NCBI GenBank assembly: GCA_000697665.1
Contig: KL197726.1
Span: 680,674-744,673, forward strand
Length of the DNA: 64,000 nucleotides
Reading direction: 5' to 3'
From: Jaapia argillacea MUCL 33604
Taxonomy: Eukaryota > Basidiomycota > Agaricomycetes > Jaapiales > Jaapiaceae
Below, piece by piece: positions 47,629 through 59,830 of the stretch. The number at the start of each line of letters is the position of its first letter. Position 1 is the first letter of the stretch. The notes below the pieces were generated by a model. That model was not told where the DNA came from, did no database searches, and was given only the letters and a program-made list of their open reading frames with translations. The translations under genes were made by a program, and so were the position numbers.

Positions 47629-49209
47629 TCGCAGAGGTTAAGGAGCTCATTTGTCACTGCACATTACCACTTTTACTTGGCTCAATTTTTTTTTATATAC
47701 TTCTGTTGGGTTTTCTCAGTTCTTCTCCTTGTGAACTATGTTTCATACTTATGCATTGTATGATTGGTTACTAAGGTACAACTTATCCTAGTAAACTATT
47801 GTACACTCATACAGGTTCTCCTTATTGAGATATATATAAATTGTGAGTACCAGACATGTTTTGCATAGAGTCTATCTGGTATGTCTATATAGTTGTTTTC
47901 AAAATATATGGAAATTGAAAAACAAAATCAAAAAAGTTAAGTAGGAAAAACCAATTTGAATCTCAACAACAACTGCACTAATTGAAATTATCTATACACC
48001 ATCTTGATAAGAAAATTGCCCACAGGTGGCTGCCAAGAAGATTTTTGAATTTGAAGGACTTTGTGGTTTGTGTACCAAAAAAGATTGGTTTTTTTGTCAA
48101 TCTGTTTTCATAGTGTTGTTGTGGCAAATTTTCTGGTCTGATCAATATAAGGACAAAGGTGAATGGTTCAGTAGATGTTGAGCTATGACCACTTCTTCTC
48201 AACATTTTTCTTTATTTCAGATTCTCATGTTTTGAAAACAACTGTAGAACAGAAATCAATCTTGCAAGATCAAACTACTTATTCATAGTAGTCTGTTAGA
48301 AATGACTGCCTCAAGTGATGTAATTGTGCAATGCTGAACTAGATCATGTTATATGATAGCAGACTAAGTAAACACAACATCATGTAGCTATGAGACAATA
48401 GATATATATTACATAGTAGCAGACTGAGATACAACATACTTGTAAACAACTTATAAAGTAATGGTTGACACTAACAAAACACATAGTAGGATACCCTCAC
48501 AATCTTCTATGATATGGAATGGTTAGTATATCTATTCAATCAAGCTTGAGAGAACTCTTCTCCCAACATTACAGAACTCAAGGATTGTCCAAGAATGAAG
48601 ATCCAAGAAAAGCATTCTTTGATTGATTCTCCTCAACCAAAAGACATATTCAAATTCCTCTCATAGCTCAATTCACAACTCATGGTCTCATTTGGTGCTC
48701 ATTATATCTACCTCCCATCCACTCACTCCTCCCACAAAGAACTGCCTTTTAGTTTGCAAAAGCCTGAATGCCAGTCATAGCTTTCCCAAGTATGAGTGCA
48801 TGAATGTCCTATCAATCAACCAACCACCATCATTAGTAACCCACCCAAGCATAAGCAGTGATGCAAATCACTCACTCATCTGTACAAGCATTCCCACCAA
48901 GCACATCTAAAATGATCCTTGAATGTTGAAGTGCCTTCCCACAATTATTCCTCTTCACTGTACTGATCATCTTAGGTGCAACAGGCCCCACATTCTTCTG
49001 TCATCCAACCTATCATGATAAGGAGGGTAAGGAAAGTACCATGCAACTTCAAGGGCAAGAACAACAAAACATGGAAGGGAAGAAAAACTGCACCTGGAAA
49101 CTTGCCAATAACCCTAATGCAACCTCCATCTGCACATCCACCAATTTCTTCTAGAGCAAGAGGCAAGGAAGGGGAGTTGGTGGTGACAAAGGAAGGCAGG
49201 AGCAAAAAG
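47629..49209. other. AT-rich 3' flank of NLR2
   Basis: Counterpart of 19639-21207 with scattered substitutions and small indels; no supported gene. Confidence 0.6.
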
Positions 49210-50620
49210 ACTCACAAAACATCCTATGATCTCTCCCTTTCGCTATTATGATAAAGAACAAATCAGTTATGAGATGGTAAGATACCATGGATGGACGGGG
49301 GAGGGAAGATGGTGATATATGAAACAGGAGAGCAGGGTGGGTATATGTATGGGAGAAAAGAAGGGGTGTACACGAAGGAAGATGAGAGATGAAAAAAGGG
49401 AAATGTGAAGTACAAAGACTCGGAAACCAACAAGAACACAACAAGCAGCAAGACCATGGAAAAAAAAGGACCCTTCAAGACCAGGTAACCACCTCTCCTT
49501 CTGTGCCTCACTTCGGAGCTCTGTTATGGGATGCATGACAAGCAAGGATTGGACTAAGGCTGTTGACCTGTATCCTGAGTCTGTGCGGTGAGCGGATGTT
49601 AGTTCAGTTTGAACTGGGTTCAAAAGGGAGGGAGGAGGGTGTAGGTAGGTGTTAGGAGTGCAGGATCACGAGATGCAAGATATATCCTCTAGAGGAGGTG
49701 GTGTATGCTCTCAAAGTCACACCACACCCTCAAACCACAGCCCCCAAAAACCCACCCAAAAAGAAAAGAAATGTGATGTACCGTTTGATCCCCCTAGCGA
49801 CCAATCCATAGGTAACATAACTAGCCCCAGCACAACCATAGCCTTTGATAGTCAGACCTAACAAACCTAGGGAACCCAGGTCGCGGAGGATGGAGGTGTC
49901 GAGGGCTGTTTTAGGGGTGGGGTGAGGGGCAGTATGAGAGTGGGAGGAAGGAAGGAATGTACTTTGGTTTTGGTAAGCCTCAAGGGCTTGTGGCATCAAG
50001 TTCTCCTAGACCCCACATAAACATTCCTCTCACACTTCGGAAATTGAAAGGATACTCGCCTGACAATACTATCTCGCCGTATCCCTATACCCTGCATCAG
50101 AACCAAACCTCAAGGGTGGAGTAGGAAGGGATGTACCGAATGGCAATCTCATCCTCCGTCAAGTGTGATTCCAACATCAACGGATCCTGTCACCACGAAT
50201 TGATTCTAGGTTCTTGTGGGTGGAGGGATAAACTCACCTCCCACTTATATTTTGTGAATCCTGAGGAGGAAATTAGTAGGGTGAATGGGTTTGGAACATA
50301 TCCGGAGTCGAAAGGTCAACCCATGCGGACCCGAGAAGGAAATATCCTTAGCTCCCATGTTACGAAAACACTAACACGCTGGAAGAGTATGGAAGACTGA
50401 CTAAAGACCTGACAGCCATGGACATCGACAACATCTGACGATCTGTGATGGAACACCTTACATTTGCGAGAGCAACATTTTGCGAGGGGGGACTGGGCGA
50501 GGGCGAGGGCGCGGGCGAGGAATGTAAATGCGCGGAACACCAGAAGGAGGAAGGCAAGAGCGAGTGTTAGGCATGAGGCGAGAGTGATGCGTTGGTTATA
50601 TCCTACAGCGGAGTACATAG
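49210..50620 (-). pseudogene. Glutaryl-CoA dehydrogenase fragment, copy 2
   Basis: Clearer than copy 1. Minus exons: FTKYKWE (about 50240), DPLMLESHLTEDEIAIR (about 50190-50140), RDTAR-stop-[36 protein letters not shown] with [13 protein letters not shown] (about 49900-49790), DSGYRSTALVQSLLVMHPI with EAQKERWLPGLEG (about 49575-49470), and AKG with a +1 G insertion. The upstream exon area (50316-50618) encodes basic, Ala/Leu-rich sequence that could be a mitochondrial presequence. In-frame TAG, a frameshift and loss of the C-terminal two thirds make it a pseudogene. Confidence 0.78.
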
Positions 50621-50734
50621 AAGGGTGGAATGCAAGTGGAATGGGTGTGAGAGTGTCGGCGAATCGGCGATGGAGGATGAGGTTAGGTCTCCAGCACGTG
50701 ATCTGTAGCCAATCAGATGTCCACGCTCATTTAC

Positions 50735-52140
50735 CTGCTTGCCGTCACCTGTGCCAATCTGAACGAACCACGGAAATAGACTGGGCGTTATGTTCCAGTC
50801 TACCTCCTACCGACGTGTACCCCAACCAACCTCCTCTCATTCCCCATCCCTCTCCACCGCACAAATCTCATCCTACTCGCATCCTCACTCACCCTCCTCG
50901 CCTTCCAACTGCGCCCCTTCTTGGATTCCATCGAAACTGTTCTACTCGCTCTCGTATCAGTTTCGTTCAAGAATGTCGTGGGGTACGGGCAGTTACATCG
51001 GCGAGTGTATTGGCGATAGCATTCGTCTTGGGTGCTTGGACTCAAATCACTTTCGTCGCAATCACCCCACCAACCATCCTCCAACCCCTCCGATAATCCC
51101 TCCTCTCCATTTCATCACCTCAAAAAACCCGAACCCTACGATCCTGGCACCACCTCCTATCTTTCCCCGCAACCTGCACAACCCTGACGACACTCCTTCT
51201 CACGACCTCTGACGCGCTCTGCTTTTGCTCATCACTCTCGATCGACGGTGTGATCGCAACGTCGCTGAACTTCCTCGCATACACCCTCTCCTCCGACAAC
51301 CTCTCGGCACACGGTATCAACCCACGGTACTTCCGAATACTAGTCAACCTCCCCCTGCATAATCGGCTCGGGTTTGGTGGTCCTTGGGTAGAGCTTCGTG
51401 GCTTGGCTATGAGCTTTCTTACGGGAGATGAAGGTCGGTAGGACTGGGAGTACGTGGAGTTTAGTAAACCAAAGTAATTCCAACTTTCATCCTGTTGTTC
51501 TGGCATCGGTTCGTTGAACTGATTGGTGTGCCATAGTGCTTGTCTTCACAATCAATTCATCCATCACGACATCATACATTCAAGCATATCCAGAACATAG
51601 GTTCCTATTCTGGGGAATAGAACGTTCTTTGGCATGGTTGGGAAGGTATTCTAGGTATATTCCTCTCTCCTTTCTTCACGCCGTTCGTGTACTGACCCTC
51701 CACGCAGACAACATGGGTCATATCCAACATCTTCCTAGCCTCCCTCTCCCGCGTCATCCGCCAAGGAGGCGTCATACCCTCGCTCTTTCACCTTCGAACC
51801 CTCCTCGATGAACGTTCTGTTGGGAGTAAGGATGTTAGAATCATGTATTGGAAAAACATACATGCCTCCTCAGCATCTTTGGGGCGTGTCACAACCAGGT
51901 TAGCCCCGTTCCCCTTATCTTCTGTTGAACTTGTGTGCTCATTTCTGTTGGGCAGATGCGGATTCGGGGAAAGTCACAATAACAGACCTTGCCGGCGCCT
52001 CCCTCCACCCCCTTCACCAACCCCTCTGCGACACAAAACACATATGCAACACCTCGTATACCATGTCTGGTGTTACGACGCGAGATATTTCCGCACTTGA
52101 ACTTCGATTATCTTGATGGAGCTCGGGAGGTTGGGTTGAG
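50735..52140 (+). pseudogene. SMP3-like GPI mannosyltransferase pseudogene, copy 5 (5'-truncated)
   Basis: Same 5' truncation point as copy 2, against the dehydrogenase remnant. Pieces: CANLNEP, LAIAFVLGAWTQITFVAITP, LSSDNLSAHGINPRYFRILV, and the last exon ADSGKVTITDLAGAS with MSGVTTRDISALE. Frame changes in every block. Confidence 0.65.
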
Positions 52141-52917
52141 GGATGGGTTGACGTTTGGGGTGTTTAGGTGGGAGGGGGCGTGTGAGAAGGGTGTTGTAGG
52201 ATAGGGTGGTAGGATTTCGGAGCGGATGAGTGAAGGGGAAGAGTGAGGAAAGTGGAGACGTCGAGCGCTATGACTGCTTTCCAGATCCACCGGCGTTCCG
52301 CACCCATGGGTCGATTCGGATTGGAAGCCAAGTGCAACGCCTTCATATCCTTTTCTATCGAAGGACCGTAATTCGATGGTATCCGCGGCGCTTCAGTTAT
52401 ATATGTGGAGATGGCCGAGCGAGCACCAAGGAAGGAAGGAGGAAAGAGAGACGGCGGGGAATGTGGGAATTTTGGCGAATACGGAGTTTAGGGAGGTGGC
52501 AGAAGGATTTCTGTCAAGCGATCGAAGAGGAATTGGGAGATGCCTCATGATGGTTTGGCGAGCCAAAGTCTGTTTCTCCTCGCCTCAATTGTCCACACCG
52601 CCGATTCAAACGACGTTACGGTTTTCTACAGGGGTGATACAAGTCTTGGCAGCCTATCCGCAGCTCCCTCCAAGTCGAGCCATCCATTCTCGTCAACAAC
52701 ATATCCTCCGGGCTCCCTGCCCACATACCTACCGTCTACTCTCGCCCATCTTTTCAAACTATCGACTACACCCGAGGAACCGAAGAACTCCAGGGAGAGC
52801 GCGACGGTGTTCATCGTATCATTATCCGTATCCTCCTTCCAAGCCTGCTCACTTCCCTTCTTACCTGTACCGATCCCGACCGCCCTCTCCACCCCATCAG
52901 TATGAAATTGCGAGTCG

Positions 52918-53600
52918 GAGGACTTCAACGAGGTCACGACACGAACATTCTCGGGTACGCCATGAGTGCATATACCACAAAGTCGTTTTGGTCACCGGCG
53001 CAAAAGCCCAGCATCCTACCACGACTACGACGCTCCCTGAGGGTTTTGTGGTTGTGGGAGGTGGAGGGAAAGCCAATTGGACTGGGAATGGCAACTTGCG
53101 CTATGGAAGCTACCCAACTCCCGATGGAAAGGTTGCATCGGCGCCTCGAAGGATCACGCTCACTACGAGCCATGTACCATCACGATTTGGGCTATTAGCT
53201 TGAAGACATCGTCCCTGATCGACGCCTCGATGAACGTCAATGTCTCCGCTCGCCAGGACCCGTCTCCTGCCTCAGCTAATCATCCCAGGGGTTGATACCT
53301 CACCTTCATCGCCCCCGACTTCCGTATTACCGGAGGAGGAGCACTTGTGCATCAGAACTGCTTTGGAAGCCTTCTGACTGCTTGCTTCCCTCAGGGCCGC
53401 CAATCTTGGGTTGCAGCTACGAAGGATCACGAACAGTCTGATCGCGCAACTATCACCATTTAGACTATCGGATTCGCGATGGGGATAACTCGAGTTGAAA
53501 GGGTTCGTAACGCTTTCTTTTCTCGCTTCCCGCCCTGCTTCTAATATCGAGACTGCAGACCGGGTGTGGAATTCGACCTGATGTCTCCCCATTCTGTCGT
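52918..53600 (+). pseudogene. GGGA-signature gene remnant, copy 4
   Basis: A 275-codon frame (52376-53203) spans the region in one of the wrong frames. The right-frame core is LPEGFVVVGGGGKANWTGNG, then NLRYGSYPTPDG and TITIWAIS (Trp kept). The second domain (DFRITGGGALVH, ATITI) is interrupted by TAG near 53461 and a deletion. Confidence 0.5.
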
Positions 53601-54802
53601 TTTGCTTTCTTGGTTCAGATGTCTGACTAATATGCCACTGTCTCCACATAGTACCCGTGTGTGTAATACCAGCATGTTTGATCTGTTGTGTTCGATATGA
53701 AGAAACAATTCGCCGTTTCATGTCATCCACGATCTCGGCAAGACAGGGGTGCCGTCGCTCAGACATATGAAAGTAAACAAGCCTTGAGTTCTACATATGA
53801 CAATCCGTTGATATCCAAGCCTGACGCGGGGAGAAGACAGGATTCATTTGGTAGCAGAAGATGCCGTGACCGTGATGGTGAGGAACGGTTGGCCTACGGA
53901 TATGGTTGGGAGAGGGAGTCGTCTTGGAACCGCAGACATGTTGACCGGGTGGCTGTTGCCGAGTAACGCTGTGCCGGCGAGTTTTTGAAATGATCAAAGG
54001 GGTGCGTGGTACACGTGCAATAAGAGGAGATAGCAGATTGAGATTGAGTGGAAGGACTTTCGAATCGAGCACTGACCTATGGATGCCTCTTCGTGAGTAG
54101 CATGGATAGTTGGGGAAAGCAAAATTCGTTCTTGAGGGAGACTTGTTTGATGGATGGTACACCCTGTTGAGTTCGGAGCGGCGGAAAGCCTGTGAGGAAC
54201 CTCGGAAGCTTCGAGTGAGACTCGACACAGCGTATGCTACAACCTGGAATCAAGGCGGAGAGGGAGATATCGGCCACGGTGGGTAATGATAACCGTCGGA
54301 GGATAAATGTACGAATCTGCGAAAACCGCATATCTCGCGTTCAGAAACAGAGGAGGTATCAGGAAGGATGTAAACACCATCAGTTCCAAGAGACCGACGA
54401 TGGTCTCCCTCAACCCATCCTTCGCATCCAACCATCTCCAATATCACCAGCCGCTCAACGGCCGCTTACGGAAAGGAAATTTAGCGCCATTTCGATCAAC
54501 TTGCACCATCTCTGCATGGCGCCCTCAACGATCACCAGCGAAAGCCAAACTATTCGTACTTTCGGGTGACGAAAGAGGGACGAGAAGAAGCGAAGTCTGA
54601 GAGAAATTGCGATTGCTGCAGAATGGAGGAGAGAGAGACGGAGAGAGCAGAGAATAGAAAAGTTCGATGGTGTCTTGGAGGATGGTGAGAAGCATAGCCC
54701 GGAAATCTGAAGTCCACTGAGCCGAGTGAATACCGTAGCCAGCGAGCATGAATAACTCGAGTACTCGTACCATTCAAGACAGCTTGCAATGCACTCAGCC
54801 CC
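53601..54802. other. Module end and unassigned flank
   Basis: 53601-53790 repeats the start of the gene Y region (53700-53790 versus 15070-15170), then similarity stops abruptly near 53800. Sequence from 53800 to 54802 has no counterpart in the window and only short unrecognised frames. Confidence 0.45.
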
Positions 54803-55844
54803 TCAAGCGAGTTCCATGGTGACCAAGCGTGTCCTCAGTTTCATAACCAGTCGCCAAGCTCTCTCAATAGAACGAGCAGGTTGGATATAGTTGTACCACA
54901 CCTGAAATCATCTGTATAGCAGACACAGGCACCTGATCAGAAGAAGGGACGGAAAGTACGATATCTGGAGGTGTTTATACCTGCATATATGCTGCACGAG
55001 CCACCGGCGTGTGACGACACATCTTCCAACAGCCATGAAGCTCAGTGTTGGGAAAGTAGCGAACATCTTTCCGGCATTGCGCCCACCTGAGGAGAGGTGA
55101 ACGCTTCGAGCTATCATATAACGTCAGGGTCTCAATGGATAGATAATCAAACCGATCATACCTTTTACCTCGGCGTCGAATCCAAATTCACCTCGGCATC
55201 CTCCTCACCAGACCCTGAGTATCTAGCCAACCCACGGCCGATTTCTTCTCGATCCTACACCAACATCCCATAGGTATATTCGAAGACGTTGTAATGATTG
55301 GGGAGGTAGGAAGGAAGCGTCGTGCTCATGATATCGTCGTAAGCAATTGATCGCACTCTGCGTTGATGGGTGGAGAGGCAGTCCGGCTTCGTACCGAGTC
55401 GTCTCGGTCCTGAACAGAGGACTGGGTTGGAAGAACGAATAGAGGGGCGGCGGCGTGCCGGGAAAGGCTACGAGCCACAACTCGGACCTGAGTGAATGGG
55501 AGGGATGGTCAGAGGGACCGTTTGGGTGAAGTCAGCGCGCAGACACGTTGAGCTGAAGAGAAATGAGACACACCTAAAATTCTCGGAGTCTCTTCAGCCG
55601 ACGCTAATTGTAAGGTGACTGGATCGTGGACCAACAGAAGAATGCAGGAAGGCGATGGCTTCGTCCATAAATGCGGCAGACGACTCGGATGCGACAGTAG
55701 AGTCTGCAAATTCGGATGCATATGGGAAGAGTTAGACAGGGCGTTGGTGGGGGACAATTGGTCCAGGGAATGGTGGAGGGTGTCGTCGTGCTGGGGTGGC
55801 TGTGAACGTTGAATGTTGGACACGATTGCCCCAGTGGGCGGCAC
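54803..55844 (-). CDS. Candidate spliced gene, unrecognised
   Basis: The two 3' exons are splice-consistent: one reading WAQCRKDVRYFPNTELHGCW then KMCRHTPVARAAYMQ (about 55087-54981), and 54901-54803 reading VWYNYIQPARSIERAWRLVM to MELA-stop. Upstream frames at 55844-55560 (SHMHPNLQTLLSHPSRLPHL) and about 55480-55270 (INAECDQLLTTISRARRFLP) probably belong to the same gene, but the joins are uncertain. No family recognised. The Cys-spaced segment could be metal-binding or disulphide-linked, which is speculation. This is one of few non-module genes in the right half. Confidence 0.35.
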
Positions 55845-56386
55845 CTATAGGAGAGGGCATCGTCTTGCAGCAGTGGCTGTACTCGAATGTTGAACTTTGC
55901 GATTAGATAAGATAAGCGAAAGAACGCTCTTGATTCGTCACCCAGCTTCCTTCACTCTCTCCCCCAACCACCTTCGTAGGATCCATCAACCTTGCTTTAT
56001 CCCTTCAGCGCCTCCGCCATGTGGTTTCGAAACGACATCCTCCCCAAAGTCGCGATACCAGCTTGAAACAATCAACCGGGGTCGAGAACATGGTGTGTAC
56101 TGTTGAGGTCGTCACTTCGGCATGAACGACTGTATAGAGGGAACGAAAGTAAACACCATCAGATCGGGCAGCGGAAAATTGAACGATGACTGCCTGAAAT
56201 GTTGCCGAAGACTCACGCAGTTGAATCTCCACGTTTGCGAACGGGTCCACTGCCAGCTCCACGCCCTCCCTCTCGAACGGACAGCAATACCTAGGATATC
56301 TACGGATCACCATCATGTAGAGCATGCATTGACAAGACGAATAAGAAACCCTGGAGTTCAATCCCAAATCCAGCAATTCTCTTGCT
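55845..56386. other. Junction into module 6
   Basis: Unassigned to about 56200. From there sequence matching 11530-11700 and 39700-39850 (GCGAACGGGTCCACTGCCAG area) leads into the SMP3 pseudogene. Confidence 0.4.
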
Positions 56387-58300
56387 ATGCAGCTCACCCT
56401 CAAACATTGGTGCCAAATCTACCGCTGCCCCCTCGTCCTCCGCGTATCCCTAGCATTCTGGGGGGCAGGATACGTGCACCCTGATGAATATTTTCAAAAT
56501 GCTGAGGTTACAGCAGGTGTGTTTCCTCTCATCCTCTTTTCATACCGTGACTGAGGTGTAGTGCCGATTTACAGGTCCAATCTTTGGTGGGCATCCACTC
56601 CGAACTTGCAAATGGGATCCACAGTTCCATTGTCGGTCAATAATCTCACCACTCCTCACCACTGGTCTTCCGTTCGCCATCACAAATCATGTTATACCCC
56701 TACAAGCCTTCCCTACGCCCCCGACCCCAACAACCAACTCATAACTACTCAAGTGGATAGCCTAGTACATACGTTTCTAATCCCATGCGCATTATTATTA
56801 TTATCCTCGCTCCCCCCTGGTACGCTCTTCTCTCCTGTTTTCAGTTGCCTGTGTTCGTCTGAACGAACCACGCCAAATAGACTTGGCGTTAACCAACCTC
56901 CACTCATCCCCACCCCTCTTCACCCCACGAAATCCCTTGTTCGCCTCGCATCCTCACACACCTTCCAACTGCACCCCTTCCCAAACTCCATCGGAGCCGT
57001 CCTACTCGCTCTCTTATTAGTTTCGTTCAAGAAGGTCGTGGAGTAGGGGCAGTTGCATCTGCGAGTGGGTATAGACAACGAGGAGAGGAAGGAAAAGGGG
57101 GGAGTGATCAAAGCCGGGACTTGCGTATTGGCGACATTATTCGTCTTGGGCACTTGGATCCGAATCACTTTCATCGTATTCACCCTCCCAACCATCCTCC
57201 GGCGCTTCCGTTGGACTCTCCTCTCCCCTTCCTCCCCTCAAAAATCCCCTACGATTCTGGCTTCACCCCATCTTCCTCCCAACGCTCTGCGGAATCCCAA
57301 CAACACTCCTCATCACCTCCGACGCGCTCTACTTTCGTTTACCACCCTCAACCAAAGATGTGATCGTAAACCCCATGATTTTCCTCGCACCTAAACTCTC
57401 CTCCGCCAACCTCTCGGAACATGGTATCCACGCACGTTATCTCAACATCCTAGTTAACTTCCCCCTCATAACCGACCCGGGTCTGGCGGCGCTTGGGTGC
57501 AGAGCTTCTTGGGTTGGCTCCGAGGTTTCTTACAGGAGATGAACGCTGGCGGGGGTGGGTGTACGTGGAGGTCAGTAAACCAAGGTAAGCCCCCCTTTCG
57601 TCCTGTTGTTTTAGGATTGATTCGTTTAACTGATTTGATGTGCAATAGCGTTGGTTTTTACTATTATTTCCTCCATCACGATATTATCGATGTAAGCACA
57701 CCAAGAACCTGGATTCTTAATCCCGCTCCTCGCTCCTTTCGTAGCGCTTGTGGGGACCATCACGTTCTTTGGGAGGGTCCGGAAGATATTCTGGGTACGT
57801 TTCCTCTCTTCCGGCTTCACTCCGTTTGTGTACTGACCCTCCACCTCAGACAACATGGATCACATCCTACATTCTCCTTCCCATCCTCTTCGGCGTCTTC
57901 CACCAAGGAGGTGTCATGCCCACCTTCGTACCCTCCGCAAACGTTCTATCGGGAGCAAGGATGTTAAGATCGTGTATTGGAAACATACATCTTTTGGGTG
58001 TGTCACAACCAAGTTAGCTCCCTTCTCCCTCCTGCTTTCCAACTTGTACTGATCAGTGATTCGATTGTGTTGCGTTGGATAGACGTAGACGCCGGGAAGA
58101 TCACCATAATAGACCTTGCCGACTCGCCACTTTCCACCCTCCTCACCACCCTCTTCCCGGCACAAGACATATACCTAATCGCGCTTCTCTACGCAACCTC
58201 ACATATACGATGTCTGGTATTACAACAAGAGATATTCCCGCATTTGAACCTCGATCATCGTGATGAAGTTTGGGAGGTTGGGTTGAGGATAGATTGACGT
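56387..58300 (+). pseudogene. SMP3-like GPI mannosyltransferase pseudogene, copy 6 (best preserved)
   Basis: ATG 56387 opens a clean first exon: MQLTLKHWCQIYRCPLVLRV, then GAGYVHPDEYFQNAEVTAG with a GT...ACAG intron. The second exon begins GPIFGGHPLRTCKWDPQFHC and SIISPLLTTGLPFAITNHVI. A TAA follows in the next segment (near 56745) and TAG at about 57046 (VVE-stop). Later blocks include LGTWIRITFIVFTLPTIL, FLAPKLSSANLSEHGIHARY and VDAGKITIIDLADSPLS. Non-functional, but it is the best template for identifying the other five copies. Confidence 0.78.
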
Positions 58301-59109
58301 TGGGGGCCTTGAGGGGGTGTGTGAGGAGGGTGTCGATGGGTAGGGGGGGTGATGAGTGGGGGGGGAGGGTGGGGAGAGTCGAGAGTCGAGAGGTGATGTA
58401 GTGGAGTGTGTGATGTTGCTTTGTGGGTTCGTCGGAGTTTGGCATCCATGGTTCGATTCGGATTAAGAGCGAAGTGGAATGCGTTCGTATGCTTTTATAT
58501 CGGAACGACGCGTGACTCGATGATATCGACGACGCTTCATTTACACATGTGGAGATGGCTGAGCGAGCGCCGAGGACGAAAGGGGGGAAGACAGACGGCG
58601 GGGAATGTGGGTTTGACGAGGGTTTTGGCGTATACGGAGTTTAGGGAGGTGACAGAAGGATGGCACCTGAAGCGATCGACGAGGAGTTGGAGATACCTCG
58701 GGATGGTTTGGTGGACCATAGTGAGTGTTTATTCTCTCAATCCTTCACATGTTCGAGTCCAACGTTGTGATTTTCTATAGGATGATACAAGTCATAGCAG
58801 TTCATCCGCAGCTACCTCCAAGTAGAGCTATCCATTCTCATCAACAACCTAGCATCCCAGCTCCCTGCTCACATGCCTACCGCCGATTCCCGCCAACCTC
58901 TGCAAGCTATCGACTACACCGCCCCAGGAACCGAAGAAACCCAGCGATAGCGTGACGGTACCCGTCGTACCACCATACATACCCTCCCTCCAAACCTCCT
59001 TCAGACTCTGCGCTTACCTCTGTGTCAAACGCTCCGACCACCTCCTCTTCCTCCTTCCCTGTACACAACCTCAACCACCCCATCAGCATTAGATTACGAG
59101 CCAAAGGAC

Positions 59110-59830
59110 TTCAATGAGGGCACGACGCGAACATTCTCCGGTACGCCGCGAGTGCAAACACCACAAAGCCGTTTCGGTCAACAGCGCAAAAGTCCAGCAT
59201 CCTATCACGACAACGACGCTCCCTGACAGTTTTGTGGTTGTTGGAGGTGGAGCGAACGCCAGTTGGATTGGGGATGATAACTTGCCCTGTGGAAGTTACT
59301 CAACCACCGATGGCAAAGGTTGGATCGGCGCCTCCAAGGATGACGCCCACCCCAACTCATCCACCATCACGGTATAGGCTACCGGCTTGAAGCCATCGTT
59401 CCTCACCGACGCCTCGATGAACGTGAATCTCTTCACTCGCCAGGACCTGTCTCCTGCCCCAGCCAATCATTCCAAGCTCACCCTCGTCGTCACCGACTTC
59501 CATATTACCGGATGAAACGCACTCGTGCATCGGAAGGGCTTTGGAAACCTTCTCGCTGCTTGCTTCCGTCAGGACCGCCAATCCTGCGTTGCAGCTGCGA
59601 AGGATCACGAAGAGCCGGATCCCGCAACTATCGCCATTTGGACTATTGGATTCTCTATGGATCCAACTCGCTTCAATTGACAGAGTTGAACGGGTTCGTA
59701 TCGCCTTCTTTCGCTTCCCATCCTGCTTCAGCTGGGCACTGCAGACCTGGTGTGGGGTTCGGCTTGTTTGCTCTCCAGTCTGTCGCTTTGCTTCCTTGAA
59801 TCAGGTGTACGACCGATATGCCTCTGTCTC
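59110..59830 (+). pseudogene. GGGA-signature gene remnant, copy 5
   Basis: Frame 59114-59377 reads MRARREHSPVRRECKHHKAV, LPDSFVVVGGGANASWIGDD, then STTDGKGWIGASKDDAHP. TAG at 59375 replaces Trp in TITVWATGL, the same codon hit in copy 3. The continuation is LKPSFLTDASMNVNLFTRQD, then a second domain ending ATIAIWTIGFSMDPTRFN with frame changes. Confidence 0.5.

Larger units (their letters stand above)
35815..50640. repeat. Segmental duplication, copy B (partner 9768-22597)
   Basis: Same gene order and orientation as copy A, carrying a private 2.1-kb insertion (37547-39648) and lacking the hAT-like insertion of copy A. The right end (GCDH remnant followed by 5'-truncated SMP3) is the same junction as at 22.6/24.2 kb, so that junction predates the duplication. 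Confidence 0.8.

Noticed and set aside
52376-53203. A 275-codon open frame on the plus strand.
   Set aside because: It runs through SMP3-distal and GGGA-gene remnants in a frame different from the conserved one; low-complexity Pro/Ser/Arg composition marks it as a chance frame.
11705-58300. Repeat-induced point mutation (RIP) as the cause of pseudogene decay.
   Set aside because: The copies keep many CpG and CpA sites and differ by scattered substitutions and indels, with no evident C-to-T bias by eye; a RIP index was not computed.
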